Shown here: piece by piece, positions 52,261 to 61,481 of the stretch | Layout: every line of letters starts with the position of its first letter | Position numbering within the stretch: position 1 is the first letter of the stretch | DNA from: Bacillota bacterium | Lineage (GTDB): Bacteria > Bacillota > Clostridia > Acetivibrionales > JAMNXU01 | Assembly: GCA_023623175.1 (NCBI GenBank) | Contig: JAMNXU010000013.1 | Coordinates: 107,934 to 171,933, forward strand | Length of the DNA stretch: 64,000 nucleotides | Direction: 5' to 3' | The notes under the pieces: generated by a model | Database searches by the model: none | Seen by the model: only the letters and a program-made list of their open reading frames with translations | What the model was told of the DNA's origin: nothing | Program-made: the position numbers and the translations under genes

Positions 52261-52590
52261 TTATAACTTTTCAAATCGTTCCACGTTCAGTACAAATATC
52301 GTGGCGCCTCCCACGATTATTTCCACGGGATTGGGCATCAGCATTCCTCCCATGCCCGTCGGCGCCATCGAGGAATTTATAATCTGTTTGCGGCTTTTGC
52401 TCTTTTTCTTTATAATGTCAATCACGCGTTCCACGTGTTCGTCCTCCACGCCGGAAATCAGCGTGGTATTGCCAGCCTTCAGGAAACCTCCCGTGGAACA
52501 CAGTTTGGTCACGCTGAAGCCGTTTTTGTTCAGCTCGTCCATGACGCCATAGCCGTCTTCATCGTTTACTACGGCAAAAATAAGTTTCAT
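52261..52590 (-). CDS. darA: Cyclic-di-AMP receptor DarA/PstA (YaaQ)
   Basis: A PII-like protein of 109 residues that binds c-di-AMP in Bacillus and Staphylococcus. Motifs: MKLIFAVVNDEDGYGVMDELNKNGFSVTKLCSTGGFLKAGNTTLISGVE and the flexible KSKSRKQIINSSM loop, ending GGATIFVLNVERFEKL. Start: ATG after GGGGAGG. Its order tmk-yaaQ-yaaR matches Bacillus. Confidence 0.93.
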   Translation of the reverse strand: MKLIFAVVNDEDGYGVMDELNKNGFSVTKLCSTGGFLKAGNTTLISGVEDEHVERVIDIIKKKSKSRKQIINSSMAPTGMGGMLMPNPVEIIVGGATIFVLNVERFEKL

Positions 52591-52606
52591 TGGCGCACCT
52601 CCCCGC

Positions 52607-53242
52607 TTATCGGCGAACCTGGCTGATCAGGTCATCCAAAATCTTTCTTACATCGGCGGCTATTTCCTCGATGCTTCTGCCGGCGTCCACCGTCCTGATC
52701 CTTCCCGGAAACATCGAAGCCGCTTTTTTATAGCCCTCGTACACCCTCCTGTGAAACTCCATGTCCTCGGCCTCAATCCTGTCGGCCTTGCTGCTGCCGA
52801 GTCTTCTCTTGAGAGCAGTTTCAGGATCGAGGTCAAAAAAGAACGTCACATCGGGCGTCATCCCGTCAACAGCCACGTTGTTGATATCGGCCAGAAGCTT
52901 AAGATCCAGTCCCCGGCCGAAGCCCTGGTAGGCAAAGGTGGAATCCATAAAACGGTCGCATATGACGGCCTTGCCTTCGTTGACAGCGGGTTTGATCACC
53001 TCGGCAACAAGCTGTGACCTTGCAGCCGCGTACAGCAAAAGCTCGGTTGTGCTGTTCATTTCTTTATTTCGGGCATCCAGCAACAATTCGCGGATCTTTT
53101 CGCTGATCTTTGTTCCTCCGGGCTCCCTGGTCATGAGAACTTCAAAACCCTTTTGCGCAAGGTATTCCCTCATAAGCCCGATCTGTGTGGATTTCCCGCA
53201 GCCGTCCAGGCCTTCCACCGTTATAAATATGCCTCTGCTCAT
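52607..53242 (-). CDS. tmk: Thymidylate kinase
   Basis: Phosphorylates dTMP to dTDP. 211 residues with P-loop EGLDGCGKSTQ, TREPGGTKISEKIRELLL, the DRF motif CDRFMDSTFAYQG and the LID region RRLGSSKADRIE. Start: ATG (AGAGG site). It leads the yaaQ-yaaR-holB-ricT run. Confidence 0.96.
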   Translation of the reverse strand: MSRGIFITVEGLDGCGKSTQIGLMREYLAQKGFEVLMTREPGGTKISEKIRELLLDARNKEMNSTTELLLYAAARSQLVAEVIKPAVNEGKAVICDRFMDSTFAYQGFGRGLDLKLLADINNVAVDGMTPDVTFFFDLDPETALKRRLGSSKADRIEAEDMEFHRRVYEGYKKAASMFPGRIRTVDAGRSIEEIAADVRKILDDLISQVRR

Positions 53243-53303
53243 ATATTATCCTCCAAAATAATCTTAAAAACATAAATTTAGCCCGCCGCTCGCGATATCC
53301 TCT

Positions 53304-54731
53304 TCATTCGGCAACGACGGCGAATTTGCCCCCGATAAGCCCATGGACTTCGCCACCGGCCTTCAAAACATCTTCGACATACTCTATTACATCTTCATCA
53401 ATGATTTCTCCCGGGTTAACGACGGGAATGCCCGGCGGATATGGGACTATCATATTTCTGCTGATCCTGCCGCGGGCTTTGGACGGTTCTGCCGCCTCCC
53501 AGCGGCTTTCCAGCGCATCCTTCAGGCACATTTTCTTTTCGGGCAGATGCGGCGGAGATGCGAGCTTTTTACTGTCAAAACCGTACTTTTCCGTGTATCG
53601 CGACAGGGCCTGCAAAGCCTCGCCGAGTTTTTCGATGTCCCGGGAGGAATCAGCCACCGTCGCAATAAATACCACGTTCATAAAATCTGCCATTTCAGGC
53701 TGCACGGAAAAATCCCTCCTCAGGATTTCCGCGGCTTCATAACCTGAAATGCCGGTTTTGGCGACATTCACCACAAGCCGGGTCTCATCGGTACTACCAT
53801 TAATTATATCATCGGGTATCGGTGAATACAAAGAACTGTTTTGGGACAGGCTTTCCCTGAACTTCCTGCAATTCATAAGCAGGCCGCCGAGCAGCTCACG
53901 GCCTTTTGCCTCCATGAAAGCCCTTGCATAATCAAGGGAAGCCATTATGGGATAAGACGGGCTCGACGACTGGATGGCCGAAAGAATAAACTTAAGTCGC
54001 TCAACATCGACGCGGTTTCCCCTGGCATGCAAATATGCGCCCTGGGTAAAAGCCGGAAGCGTTTTGTGGGCGCTCTGAACGCACATGTCTGCGCCGGCCT
54101 CCATGGCAGAAACGGGCAGTTTTTCGTGGAAACACAAATGAGCCCCGTGAGCTTCATCCACGGCCAATACCTTTCCCCTCTCATGGACCTGCCGCGCTAT
54201 GGCCTCAATGTCACAGCAAACGCCGTAATAAGTTGGCCTTGTTATAAGAACACCTGCGGCATCCGGGTTTTCATAAAGGCATCGTCCCACGTCATCAGCT
54301 GAAATCCCCGTGGCGAGGCCGAGCCTTTCGTCGTAGCGCGGCATAACGTAAACGGGCTCGACACCCGCAAGATACATGCCGTTAATCACCGATTTGTGAC
54401 AGTCCCTCGCCACGACAAGCCTGTCGCCGGGTTTGCATATTGTGGCAATCATCGCATGGACTCCGCAGGTGGAGCCGTTTATGAGAAAAAAGGTATAATC
54501 AGCCCTGAAAGCTTTGGCGGCCAGCCGCTGAGCCTCGAGAATCGCTCCCGATGGCTCATGGAGATTGTCGGTGCCCGGCAGTTCGGTTAAATCCATGGCA
54601 GCCAGGCTGCGGGCAAACCAGTCCGGCAGACCCTTGCCGAGCTTGTGGCCGGGCATGTGGAACGGCAAATAGCCTTTGTCCAAATACCCGCGTATACTGT
54701 TGTATATGGGAAGGTACAATCCGTCGGTCAT
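53304..54731 (-). CDS. Orn/Lys/Arg decarboxylase family protein (YaaO type)
   Basis: A PLP-dependent fold I decarboxylase of 475 residues. Conserved: PFHMPGHKLGKGLP, FLINGSTCGVHAMI, VDEAHGAHLCFH and the PLP Lys in SAHKTLPAFTQGAYLH. A C-terminal Orn/Arg_deC-type domain ends GGKFAVVAE. The substrate (Arg, Lys or Orn) cannot be chosen by eye; polyamine synthesis is likely. It lies just upstream of tmk, as yaaO. Confidence 0.92.
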   Translation of the reverse strand: MTDGLYLPIYNSIRGYLDKGYLPFHMPGHKLGKGLPDWFARSLAAMDLTELPGTDNLHEPSGAILEAQRLAAKAFRADYTFFLINGSTCGVHAMIATICKPGDRLVVARDCHKSVINGMYLAGVEPVYVMPRYDERLGLATGISADDVGRCLYENPDAAGVLITRPTYYGVCCDIEAIARQVHERGKVLAVDEAHGAHLCFHEKLPVSAMEAGADMCVQSAHKTLPAFTQGAYLHARGNRVDVERLKFILSAIQSSSPSYPIMASLDYARAFMEAKGRELLGGLLMNCRKFRESLSQNSSLYSPIPDDIINGSTDETRLVVNVAKTGISGYEAAEILRRDFSVQPEMADFMNVVFIATVADSSRDIEKLGEALQALSRYTEKYGFDSKKLASPPHLPEKKMCLKDALESRWEAAEPSKARGRISRNMIVPYPPGIPVVNPGEIIDEDVIEYVEDVLKAGGEVHGLIGGKFAVVAE

Positions 54732-54801
54732 GGCGCTCCCTACTCATGCCGCCGCTTTTTGTCCGGCTGATTTTGCAGCTGTATCGGCAGCCCGGTTATT
54801 C

Positions 54802-55971
54802 CTATATCCTGGCCACGCCGGAAGCGATGGCGGCTTCTGCAACCGCCTTCGCGACAGTACTGCTGACCCTTTTATCAAAAGCGGCGGGAATAATTTTGCC
54901 TTCCGAAAGCTCCTCGTCGCTTATAAGGGATGCGATGGCTTCGGCCGCGGCTATCTTCATTTCGTCATTTATATCCGAAGCTCTTACATCAAGAGCGCCC
55001 CTGAAAATGCCCGGGAAAGCCAGGACATTGTTGATCTGGTTGGGGAAATCGGAACGGCCGGTGCCCACAACGCGGGCTCCCGCTTCCCTGGCTTCGTCGG
55101 GCATGATTTCCGGCACGGGGTTGGCCATTGCAAATACTATTGCGTCTTTTGCCATGGTTCTTACCATTTCTCCGGTCAGGACTCCCGGTCCTGACAGACC
55201 GATAAATACATCGGCTCCTTTCAGCACATCGGCAAGGCTTCCCTTCCGGCCTTCAGGATTTGAAATCCTCGCCGTTTCGAGCTTCGCTTCGTTCAAATCT
55301 TCGCGACCTTCATGGATGGCGCCCTTTCTGTCGCAAAGGACCACATTCTTAAACCCGGTGCTAATGAGCAGCCTGGTTACCGCAATGCCTGCCGCCCCGG
55401 CACCGTTGATGACTATGTAAACATCTTTTCCCTTTTTAACTATTTTGAGTGCGTTGAGCAGCGCAGCCAGGGTTACGACCGCCGTGCCGTGCTGATCGTC
55501 GTGGAATATCGGTATGTCGCATTCCTGCTTTAGCCGGCGCTCTATTTCAAAACATCTCGGAGCCGAAATATCTTCGAGATTTATGCCTCCGAAACTCCCT
55601 GCGAGGAGCTTTATCGTTTTCACTATCTCATCCGTGTCCTTGGACCGGATGCACAGCGGTATGGCGTCCACGCCGCCAAAGGCCTTGAAAAGGACGCATT
55701 TACCCTCCATGACAGGCATTCCCGCTTCAGGACCAATATCTCCAAGGCCTAAAACTGCCGTACCGTCGGTTATAACTGCCACCGTATTCCAACGCCTTGT
55801 ATATACGTATGACTTGTTGACATCGTCCCGGATCGCGAGACAGGGTTCGGCGACTCCAGGGGTGTAAGCCATTGAAAGGTCTTCCGCATTTTCCACGGGC
55901 ACCCTGCTGATTACCTCGAGCTTGCCTTTCCATTGTTCATGCAGTTTCAAAGCTTTTTCCTTCTTATCCAT
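54802..55971 (-). CDS. NAD(P)-dependent malic enzyme
   Basis: Oxidative decarboxylation of malate to pyruvate. From ATG 55971 about 389 residues with YTPGVAEPC, GLGDIGPEAGMPVMEGKCVLFK, IFHDDQHGTAVV, and NAD-binding INGAGAAGIAV. The prokaryotic short form without a phosphotransacetylase tail. An in-frame ATG at 55989 is also possible. It is between yaaO and coaX. Confidence 0.95.
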   Translation of the reverse strand: MDKKEKALKLHEQWKGKLEVISRVPVENAEDLSMAYTPGVAEPCLAIRDDVNKSYVYTRRWNTVAVITDGTAVLGLGDIGPEAGMPVMEGKCVLFKAFGGVDAIPLCIRSKDTDEIVKTIKLLAGSFGGINLEDISAPRCFEIERRLKQECDIPIFHDDQHGTAVVTLAALLNALKIVKKGKDVYIVINGAGAAGIAVTRLLISTGFKNVVLCDRKGAIHEGREDLNEAKLETARISNPEGRKGSLADVLKGADVFIGLSGPGVLTGEMVRTMAKDAIVFAMANPVPEIMPDEAREAGARVVGTGRSDFPNQINNVLAFPGIFRGALDVRASDINDEMKIAAAEAIASLISDEELSEGKIIPAAFDKRVSSTVAKAVAEAAIASGVARI

Positions 55972-56169
55972 AGGCCATGGTAAACACAAATCCGTAAAAC
56001 TTTGCAGTTTTACTATTGCGTTTTTATGTATTCCCCTCCCGTATGCAAAATTTTAACAGGCCGGTTTCAGGCCGGCCGTTACTCGTTGCTTTTATTTCCG
56101 TTTTTACTCTATGCTTTTACTTTCACGTTCTTTCTTTACTTTTATGGTTTTCTGTCTGCTTATTCTACC

Positions 56170-56976
56170 TTACTTTTTATCGGCTTTTTTATTTCTTTCA
56201 TAAATAATTCTCAGGCCCTCCAGCGTCAGCAGCCCGTTCACTTCGTCAATGGTTTCACAGCCCGGCGCAATGAGACCGGCCATGCTGCCCGTAGCCACCA
56301 CCCTGATCCTTTCCCTTGCGTCGCGGTTTGCCTGCTGCCTGCTCATTTCAGCCTTCATATGCCTTACTATGAAGTCCACCTGGCCGATAAAGCCGTAATA
56401 CAAACCGGACTGCATGCTTTCCACGATATTGCGGCCAATTACGTTGTCGGGCTTTGCCACGTCAACCCACGGAAGCTTTGCGGCTTTTTGGAAAAGCGCA
56501 TCGGCGGAAATCCTGATCCCGGGGCAAATCACGCCTCCAAGGTACTCGCCGCGCGCCGACAGCGCGCAAAAAGTGGTGGCGGTGCCAAAATCAACAATTA
56601 TCAGCGGCCCCCCGTAAAGTTCAAGCCCGGCAACGGCGTTTACAATCTTGTCTGCCCCGACCTCGCGGGGATTCTCGTATTTAATGTTGATACCTGTCTT
56701 GATACCGGGTCCGATAACCAGGGGTTCCAGCCCAAAATACCTGCGGATGGCAAGTTCCAGCTGGTTCATCGCCGGCGGAACGACCGATGATATAATCGCT
56801 CCGTCAACGGTGGACATATCAATGTTGACATGTTCAAAAAGGTAGGACAAAAAAACGCCGTATTCATCGGAGGTCTTTCCCGTATCGGTCATCATCGTCC
56901 AGTTATGAAGAAGCCCGGAACTGTCATATACTCCGATCATGGTTATTGTGTTTCCGACATCAATCGCAAGTATCAC
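56170..56976 (-). CDS. coaX: Type III pantothenate kinase
   Basis: Phosphorylates pantothenate, the first step of coenzyme A synthesis. Start: GTG 56976 after GGAGGG (a longer frame to 57015 lacks a site). ILAIDVGNTITMIGVY (P-loop-like), VGADKIVNAVAG and VDFGTATTFCAL motifs define the CoaX family; 268 residues. It lies 90 bp after a small hypothetical gene and 200 bp before the malic enzyme gene. Confidence 0.95.
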   Translation of the reverse strand: MILAIDVGNTITMIGVYDSSGLLHNWTMMTDTGKTSDEYGVFLSYLFEHVNIDMSTVDGAIISSVVPPAMNQLELAIRRYFGLEPLVIGPGIKTGINIKYENPREVGADKIVNAVAGLELYGGPLIIVDFGTATTFCALSARGEYLGGVICPGIRISADALFQKAAKLPWVDVAKPDNVIGRNIVESMQSGLYYGFIGQVDFIVRHMKAEMSRQQANRDARERIRVVATGSMAGLIAPGCETIDEVNGLLTLEGLRIIYERNKKADKK

Positions 56977-57062
56977 GGGAGTCCCTCCGTTCATCCATTG
57001 CAATAAAAGCTGCAATCATTACGATTACAGTCGTCAGTCTTTAGAATTACAACCGCCGTTAA

Positions 57063-57386
57063 TTACAATCCCAGCCGCAAACTCCTGATTTCCTTAATCT
57101 CGAGCTCAATTTCCTTCTCTATGCGCGAGATGTCCGCCCTGATGTCATCTATGGTTTCAACAGCCTTGACCTTGTTCTGCGACCTGTTGTGAAAACCGCC
57201 ATACCGCTGATCCCTTGAATGTTTCTGCCTGGAAACAGACTCGCGGTTCTGGGAATTCCTTGCATTTGAAAAATTATCGGCGTTGCTGTCCTCCCGGCTT
57301 TCCCTGCCGGCTGTTCTTGTTCTTTGCTGTCCTTTTGCCTGTTCATTGCCCGTTTTTCTGTAATTGTTCCTGCCCTTGATATTCAT
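57063..57386 (-). CDS. Small basic low-complexity protein
   Basis: A 107-residue protein: the first 70 residues are Asn, Arg, Gln and Ser rich (NYRKTGNEQAKGQQRTR, NSQNRESVSRQ) and the last 35 form a coiled coil (ISRIEKEIELEIKEIRSLRLG). Start: ATG after AAAGGA. I do not recognise it. It lies between birA and coaX and may be co-transcribed. Confidence 0.65.
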   Translation of the reverse strand: MNIKGRNNYRKTGNEQAKGQQRTRTAGRESREDSNADNFSNARNSQNRESVSRQKHSRDQRYGGFHNRSQNKVKAVETIDDIRADISRIEKEIELEIKEIRSLRLGL

Positions 57387-57544
57387 AGATTCATTCCTTT
57401 TAAGTTTTAGTTTTTATTATTTAGTTGTTCCCACGAAAACATCCAGAACATGGTAACGTGTAAAACCCTGAAAAGGGCTTAACTTTTGGAATGTTTCGAA
57501 AACGAAACTAAAATAATTTTAAATCACAAGGCAACAACTGTCAA

Positions 57545-58558
57545 TTATACATAACCCATAACGCCTCTTATCGAAACCTCGCCTGACATTACTTCACGGA
57601 TCACTCCGTCGCTGCATTTTATCACAAGCCTTCCCTCGGGCGTTATGTCCACGGCCGTTCCCTTATATTCCACGCCCCTGATTTCAGCCCGCAGCGGCCT
57701 GCCAAGCGTAACGGACCATTCCCGCCATTCATCAAGCACCGCTTTGGCATTGCTGCCGAGCATAAAATACACATTTTCAAGTTCCCTCAGAATCTCCCTG
57801 AAAAGCGCAGTGCGAACCCGGGCGCTTTTTTCATCGGCATCATTTAAACCTTCGCCTTGATGACACATCAGCGATGTCGCCTTGTCCCTGATTTCCTCGG
57901 GGAAATCGGCAGGACCGTGGCTTACATTCAATCCAATCCCGAGCACAACATAATTTATCCGGTCAATTTCCGTGCTCATCTCCGTTAAAATGCCGCATAC
58001 CTTTTTACCGTCCAGTATTATGTCATTTGGCCATTTAATGCCGGTCCGGATTCCCGTCACGCTGAATATGGCTCGGGATACGGCCACAGAAGCGGCTATT
58101 GTGACAAGCTGCACATCTTCGGGAGCCATTTCGGGCCTTAAGACAACCGACATCCATATTCCCTTTCCGGCGGCCGAATTCCATGACCTCCCCAGTCTTC
58201 CGCGGCCCGCCGTCTGGGCGTCAGCAACAATTACGGTGCCCTCGTCGCATCCCTCGGCGGCAGCTTTTTTGGCCGCTGAATTGGTGGAATCAATGCTCTC
58301 AAAGTACCTGATATCTTTCCCTATGACAGTGGTCCCCAAATCATAGGCGAGCTCCCGCGCATTCATTTTCCGCGGAACGCCGGCAAGCCTGTAACCCAAT
58401 CCCGGAGAAGACTCGATCTCGTAACCTTCGCTCCTCAATTCCCTGATATGCTTCCATATTGCAGTCCTTGTAATCCCGAGCTCTTCGCTGAGAACCTCCC
58501 CGGACACATAACCCCCGGCTTCTTTCAATCTCCTTATCAATTTATCCCGTATATCCAA
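57545..58558 (-). CDS. birA: Bifunctional biotin-protein ligase / biotin operon repressor
   Basis: Attaches biotin to carboxylases and represses biotin genes. N-terminal helix-turn-helix (GEVLSEELGITRTAIWKHIREL), the BirA catalytic domain with GRGRLGRSW biotin/ATP motif, KWPNDIILDGKKVCGIL, and a C-terminal SH3-like domain. Start: TTG near 58558, GGGG upstream, or GTG 58582. REP-like elements lie between it and cphA. Confidence 0.93.
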   Translation of the reverse strand: MDIRDKLIRRLKEAGGYVSGEVLSEELGITRTAIWKHIRELRSEGYEIESSPGLGYRLAGVPRKMNARELAYDLGTTVIGKDIRYFESIDSTNSAAKKAAAEGCDEGTVIVADAQTAGRGRLGRSWNSAAGKGIWMSVVLRPEMAPEDVQLVTIAASVAVSRAIFSVTGIRTGIKWPNDIILDGKKVCGILTEMSTEIDRINYVVLGIGLNVSHGPADFPEEIRDKATSLMCHQGEGLNDADEKSARVRTALFREILRELENVYFMLGSNAKAVLDEWREWSVTLGRPLRAEIRGVEYKGTAVDITPEGRLVIKCSDGVIREVMSGEVSIRGVMGYV

Positions 58559-58620
58559 TTGCAAACAACCCCGTCCATCCACAATTACTAAAACATTTAC
58601 AATAAATTATACCACATCCC

Positions 58621-58790
58621 GGGACACGGGGACGGTTCTCTCGGGACACGGGGACGGTTCTCTTGTCCCACTTGCAAAAAACAAACGGGACACGGGGACG
58701 GTTCTCTTGTCCCACTCCCGGGACAGAAGAACCGTCCCCTTGTCCCACTCATGTTCCACTCCCGGGACAGAAGAACCGTCCCCTTGTCCT
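58621..58790. repeat. REP-like cluster in both orientations
   Basis: Copies at 58621-58642 (truncated), 58643-58669, 58687-58713 (forward), and 58720-58746, 58764-58790 (reverse). The two orientations face each other and could form a larger cruciform. All lie in the birA-cphA gap. Confidence 0.88.
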
Positions 58791-58797
58791 GCTTTTT

Positions 58798-61452
58798 TTA
58801 CCGAAGTGTTCCAACGTCGCCGACAGCTATTTCGGAAATCAGGCTGCGTTCCATTTCGCGCCGGTATTTCTGCACCAGCTCAAACGCAGGCCCGAATTCT
58901 TCATAAAGCATAACCACGAGGTCGCCGGCCCGGGCGCCAACTATGGCCGCTTCCAGCGCTTTGACCTCGTCCCGGATGATATATATGTTTTCCTTTTTAA
59001 AACCGGCGCCCGCTATGGCATTGTACAGCAGCGCCGCGACTTCTCCGGGTTTTCTTCCCCTCGGGTCCCTGTCTTCCTTGATGTAGATGCGCGAAAACGT
59101 TTTTGCGCATATTTCGCCCACTTCCGTTATGTTTCTGTCAAGCCTATCGCCGGGCATTCCCACTACGCCGACAAGCCTTTTGGCTCCCATGCTCGAAGCC
59201 AGTTTTGCAACTTCCCTGTAGCCGGCGGAATTATGCGCATAATCGAGCATCACCCTGAAATCGCCGAGATCAAACACATTGAACCTGCCCGGGTTGGTTT
59301 TATTGTCAGGTTTAAAGGACCTGAGCGCCATCCGGATTATCCTTGCCGGCACCTTCAAACCATACAGCGCTGCCGTTGCCGCAAGGGAATTCTCGATATT
59401 GCAGTCCAAAATTCCGCCGAAGGTAATGGGCACATCCTCAAGCTTTATGATTTCAGCAGACTTTTTACCGTCAAACAGCATAATATGGCTGCCATTGGAA
59501 TATACGGCCGGTCCCCCTGATTTCACATGCCTCTCGAGCAGGTCTCCCTTGCCGCTTCTTGAAAACAGGATTACCCTGCTTTTTACCCTCTCAAGGAAAT
59601 AGGGTGTCATGGGATCATCGGCGTTCAAAACGGCATAGCCTTCGGGTTTTACGGCCTCAATCACAAGAGCCTTCACAAACGCGAGATCCTCGAGCGTCTC
59701 GACACCGTCAAGACCGAGATGGTCATCGCCGATATTTGTTATAACCCCCACATCAGCAAGGTCATAACCCAATCCCCGTTTCACTATGCCGCCCCTTGCC
59801 GTCTCGAGAACCGCAGCGTCAATTTCCCGGTCTGAAAGCACTGTCGCGGCGCTCACAGGACCAGTGTTGTCTCCTTCGAGTATGCATTCATCTCCGATAT
59901 ATATGCCGGCGGTCGTCGTCATGCCAACCTTCATTCCCCTGAGCGTGAGAGCGTAACCGATCAGGCGCGTCACCGTGGTCTTTCCGTTGGTTCCTGTAAC
60001 GGATACAATCGGTATTGTAAAAGGCCGGCCTTCGGGGAAAAGCATATCAAGTATATCGCCGGCGACGTTGCGCCGCTTCCCTTCGCTGGGATACAGGTGC
60101 ATCCTGAGGCCCGGCGCCGCATTAACCTCGAGAATCGCTCCGTTTGATTCATCAATGGGTCTTGATATGTCTTCTGCAGTCATGTCTATGCCCGCAATAT
60201 CGAGTCCGGTGATACGTGCCGCCCTTACGGCCAGTTCCGCATTGTACGGGTGAATTTCTTCAGTACAGTCCCTGGCCGTGCCTCCCGTGCTCAGATTGCC
60301 GTTCTCCCTTAAGTAAATGATCTCGCCCTCTGCGGGCACATGGTTTTCGTCCATATTCCTGCGCGCCAGCAGCTGCTTTGCCACATCGTCTATCCTGATT
60401 TTCGTCAGGGGCTTCTCATGGTCGTCCCCCCTCAGGGGATTCCTGTTTTCAATATCTACAAGTTCCCTGACCGTATGGATTCCGTCGCCGACCACAAAGG
60501 GAGGCCTCCTTTCCGCCACCGCGGATACCTTTCCTCCCACCACCAGTATCCTGTAATCCTTTCCTTTTATATATCTTTCGACTATAACCGCCTTGCTGTG
60601 CCTGAGCGCCTCGGCGCAGGCAATCCTGAGCTGACGTTCATCGGTTATGTTAAGCGTCACGCCCTTTCCCTGGTTTCCGTCAAAGGGCTTGACAACAACA
60701 GGGTATCCTATTTCCTCCGCCGTCATTACTGCCGATTCCACGGAATAGGCGATATCACCGCGCGGCACGGGAATATTGAAGTCCGCAAGCAACCTCTTCG
60801 TCAGATGTTTATTGCCGACAACATCCGCGCTGATACAAGCGGTGGTATCGGTAAGCGAAGCCTCAATCCTGCGCTGGTATCTCCCGTAGCCCAATTGCAG
60901 GATGCTGTCTTCGCCGACCCTGGTCACGGGAATTCCCCTTCTTACTGCCTCATCATACAAAGCCTTTGTGGAAGGGCCAAGCTCCGATTCCGTCCTTATC
61001 CTGGCCAAATTCGCCATAACTGCGTCCAAATCGATGCTCTCCCCGGCCAGCAGCTTCCTTACGATGTAGAAGCCCGCTTTACCGCATTCAATACCGCATC
61101 TTTCGTTGATATATTCATATACCATGTAATAAACCGACGGCTCCCGAAGAAACCGCGTTCTGCCGTAAAATACGTCATAATTCAGAAGGTACTCGAGTTC
61201 CAGGATCACGTGCTCAGTCACATGCCCGATATAAGTGCCTTCCCTGAGTCTTTCAACAAAACCTCCTTCCCTACCCCTTGAGCAATGATGTTTCGAAAGG
61301 CCCGGCAGCAGTTTCAGGAGCCGGTCGTTGAAATCCCCAAGGTCCCTTGTTTCCACACCCTCCAGTTCGCCGATGTCAAAAACTATCCTGATAACCGGTT
61401 TGTGTGTATATATGTTCCTTCCTCTATAACTCTGAATACTGTGAATCTTCAC
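58798..61452 (-). CDS. cphA: Cyanophycin synthetase
   Basis: Polymerises aspartate and arginine into cyanophycin, using ATP. About 884 residues from GTG 61452 (GGGAGG upstream). The N-terminal domain is followed by an ATP-grasp region (PVVVKPFDGNQGKGVTLNI, EVNAAPGLRMHLYPSEG) and a Mur-ligase-like domain with P-loop VTGTNGKTTVTRLIG and LDYAHNSAGYREV. Length and domain order match the family. The gene follows cphB, 29 bp apart. Known from some clostridia as a nitrogen store, possibly tied to sporulation (inference). Confidence 0.95.
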   Translation of the reverse strand: MKIHSIQSYRGRNIYTHKPVIRIVFDIGELEGVETRDLGDFNDRLLKLLPGLSKHHCSRGREGGFVERLREGTYIGHVTEHVILELEYLLNYDVFYGRTRFLREPSVYYMVYEYINERCGIECGKAGFYIVRKLLAGESIDLDAVMANLARIRTESELGPSTKALYDEAVRRGIPVTRVGEDSILQLGYGRYQRRIEASLTDTTACISADVVGNKHLTKRLLADFNIPVPRGDIAYSVESAVMTAEEIGYPVVVKPFDGNQGKGVTLNITDERQLRIACAEALRHSKAVIVERYIKGKDYRILVVGGKVSAVAERRPPFVVGDGIHTVRELVDIENRNPLRGDDHEKPLTKIRIDDVAKQLLARRNMDENHVPAEGEIIYLRENGNLSTGGTARDCTEEIHPYNAELAVRAARITGLDIAGIDMTAEDISRPIDESNGAILEVNAAPGLRMHLYPSEGKRRNVAGDILDMLFPEGRPFTIPIVSVTGTNGKTTVTRLIGYALTLRGMKVGMTTTAGIYIGDECILEGDNTGPVSAATVLSDREIDAAVLETARGGIVKRGLGYDLADVGVITNIGDDHLGLDGVETLEDLAFVKALVIEAVKPEGYAVLNADDPMTPYFLERVKSRVILFSRSGKGDLLERHVKSGGPAVYSNGSHIMLFDGKKSAEIIKLEDVPITFGGILDCNIENSLAATAALYGLKVPARIIRMALRSFKPDNKTNPGRFNVFDLGDFRVMLDYAHNSAGYREVAKLASSMGAKRLVGVVGMPGDRLDRNITEVGEICAKTFSRIYIKEDRDPRGRKPGEVAALLYNAIAGAGFKKENIYIIRDEVKALEAAIVGARAGDLVVMLYEEFGPAFELVQKYRREMERSLISEIAVGDVGTLR

Positions 61453-61481
61453 AACAGAATCCTCCCAAAAATAAAAAATCC

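Noticed and set aside
60340..61281. 313-codon plus-strand ORF
   Set aside because: It is antisense to cphA and has no ribosome site or motif.
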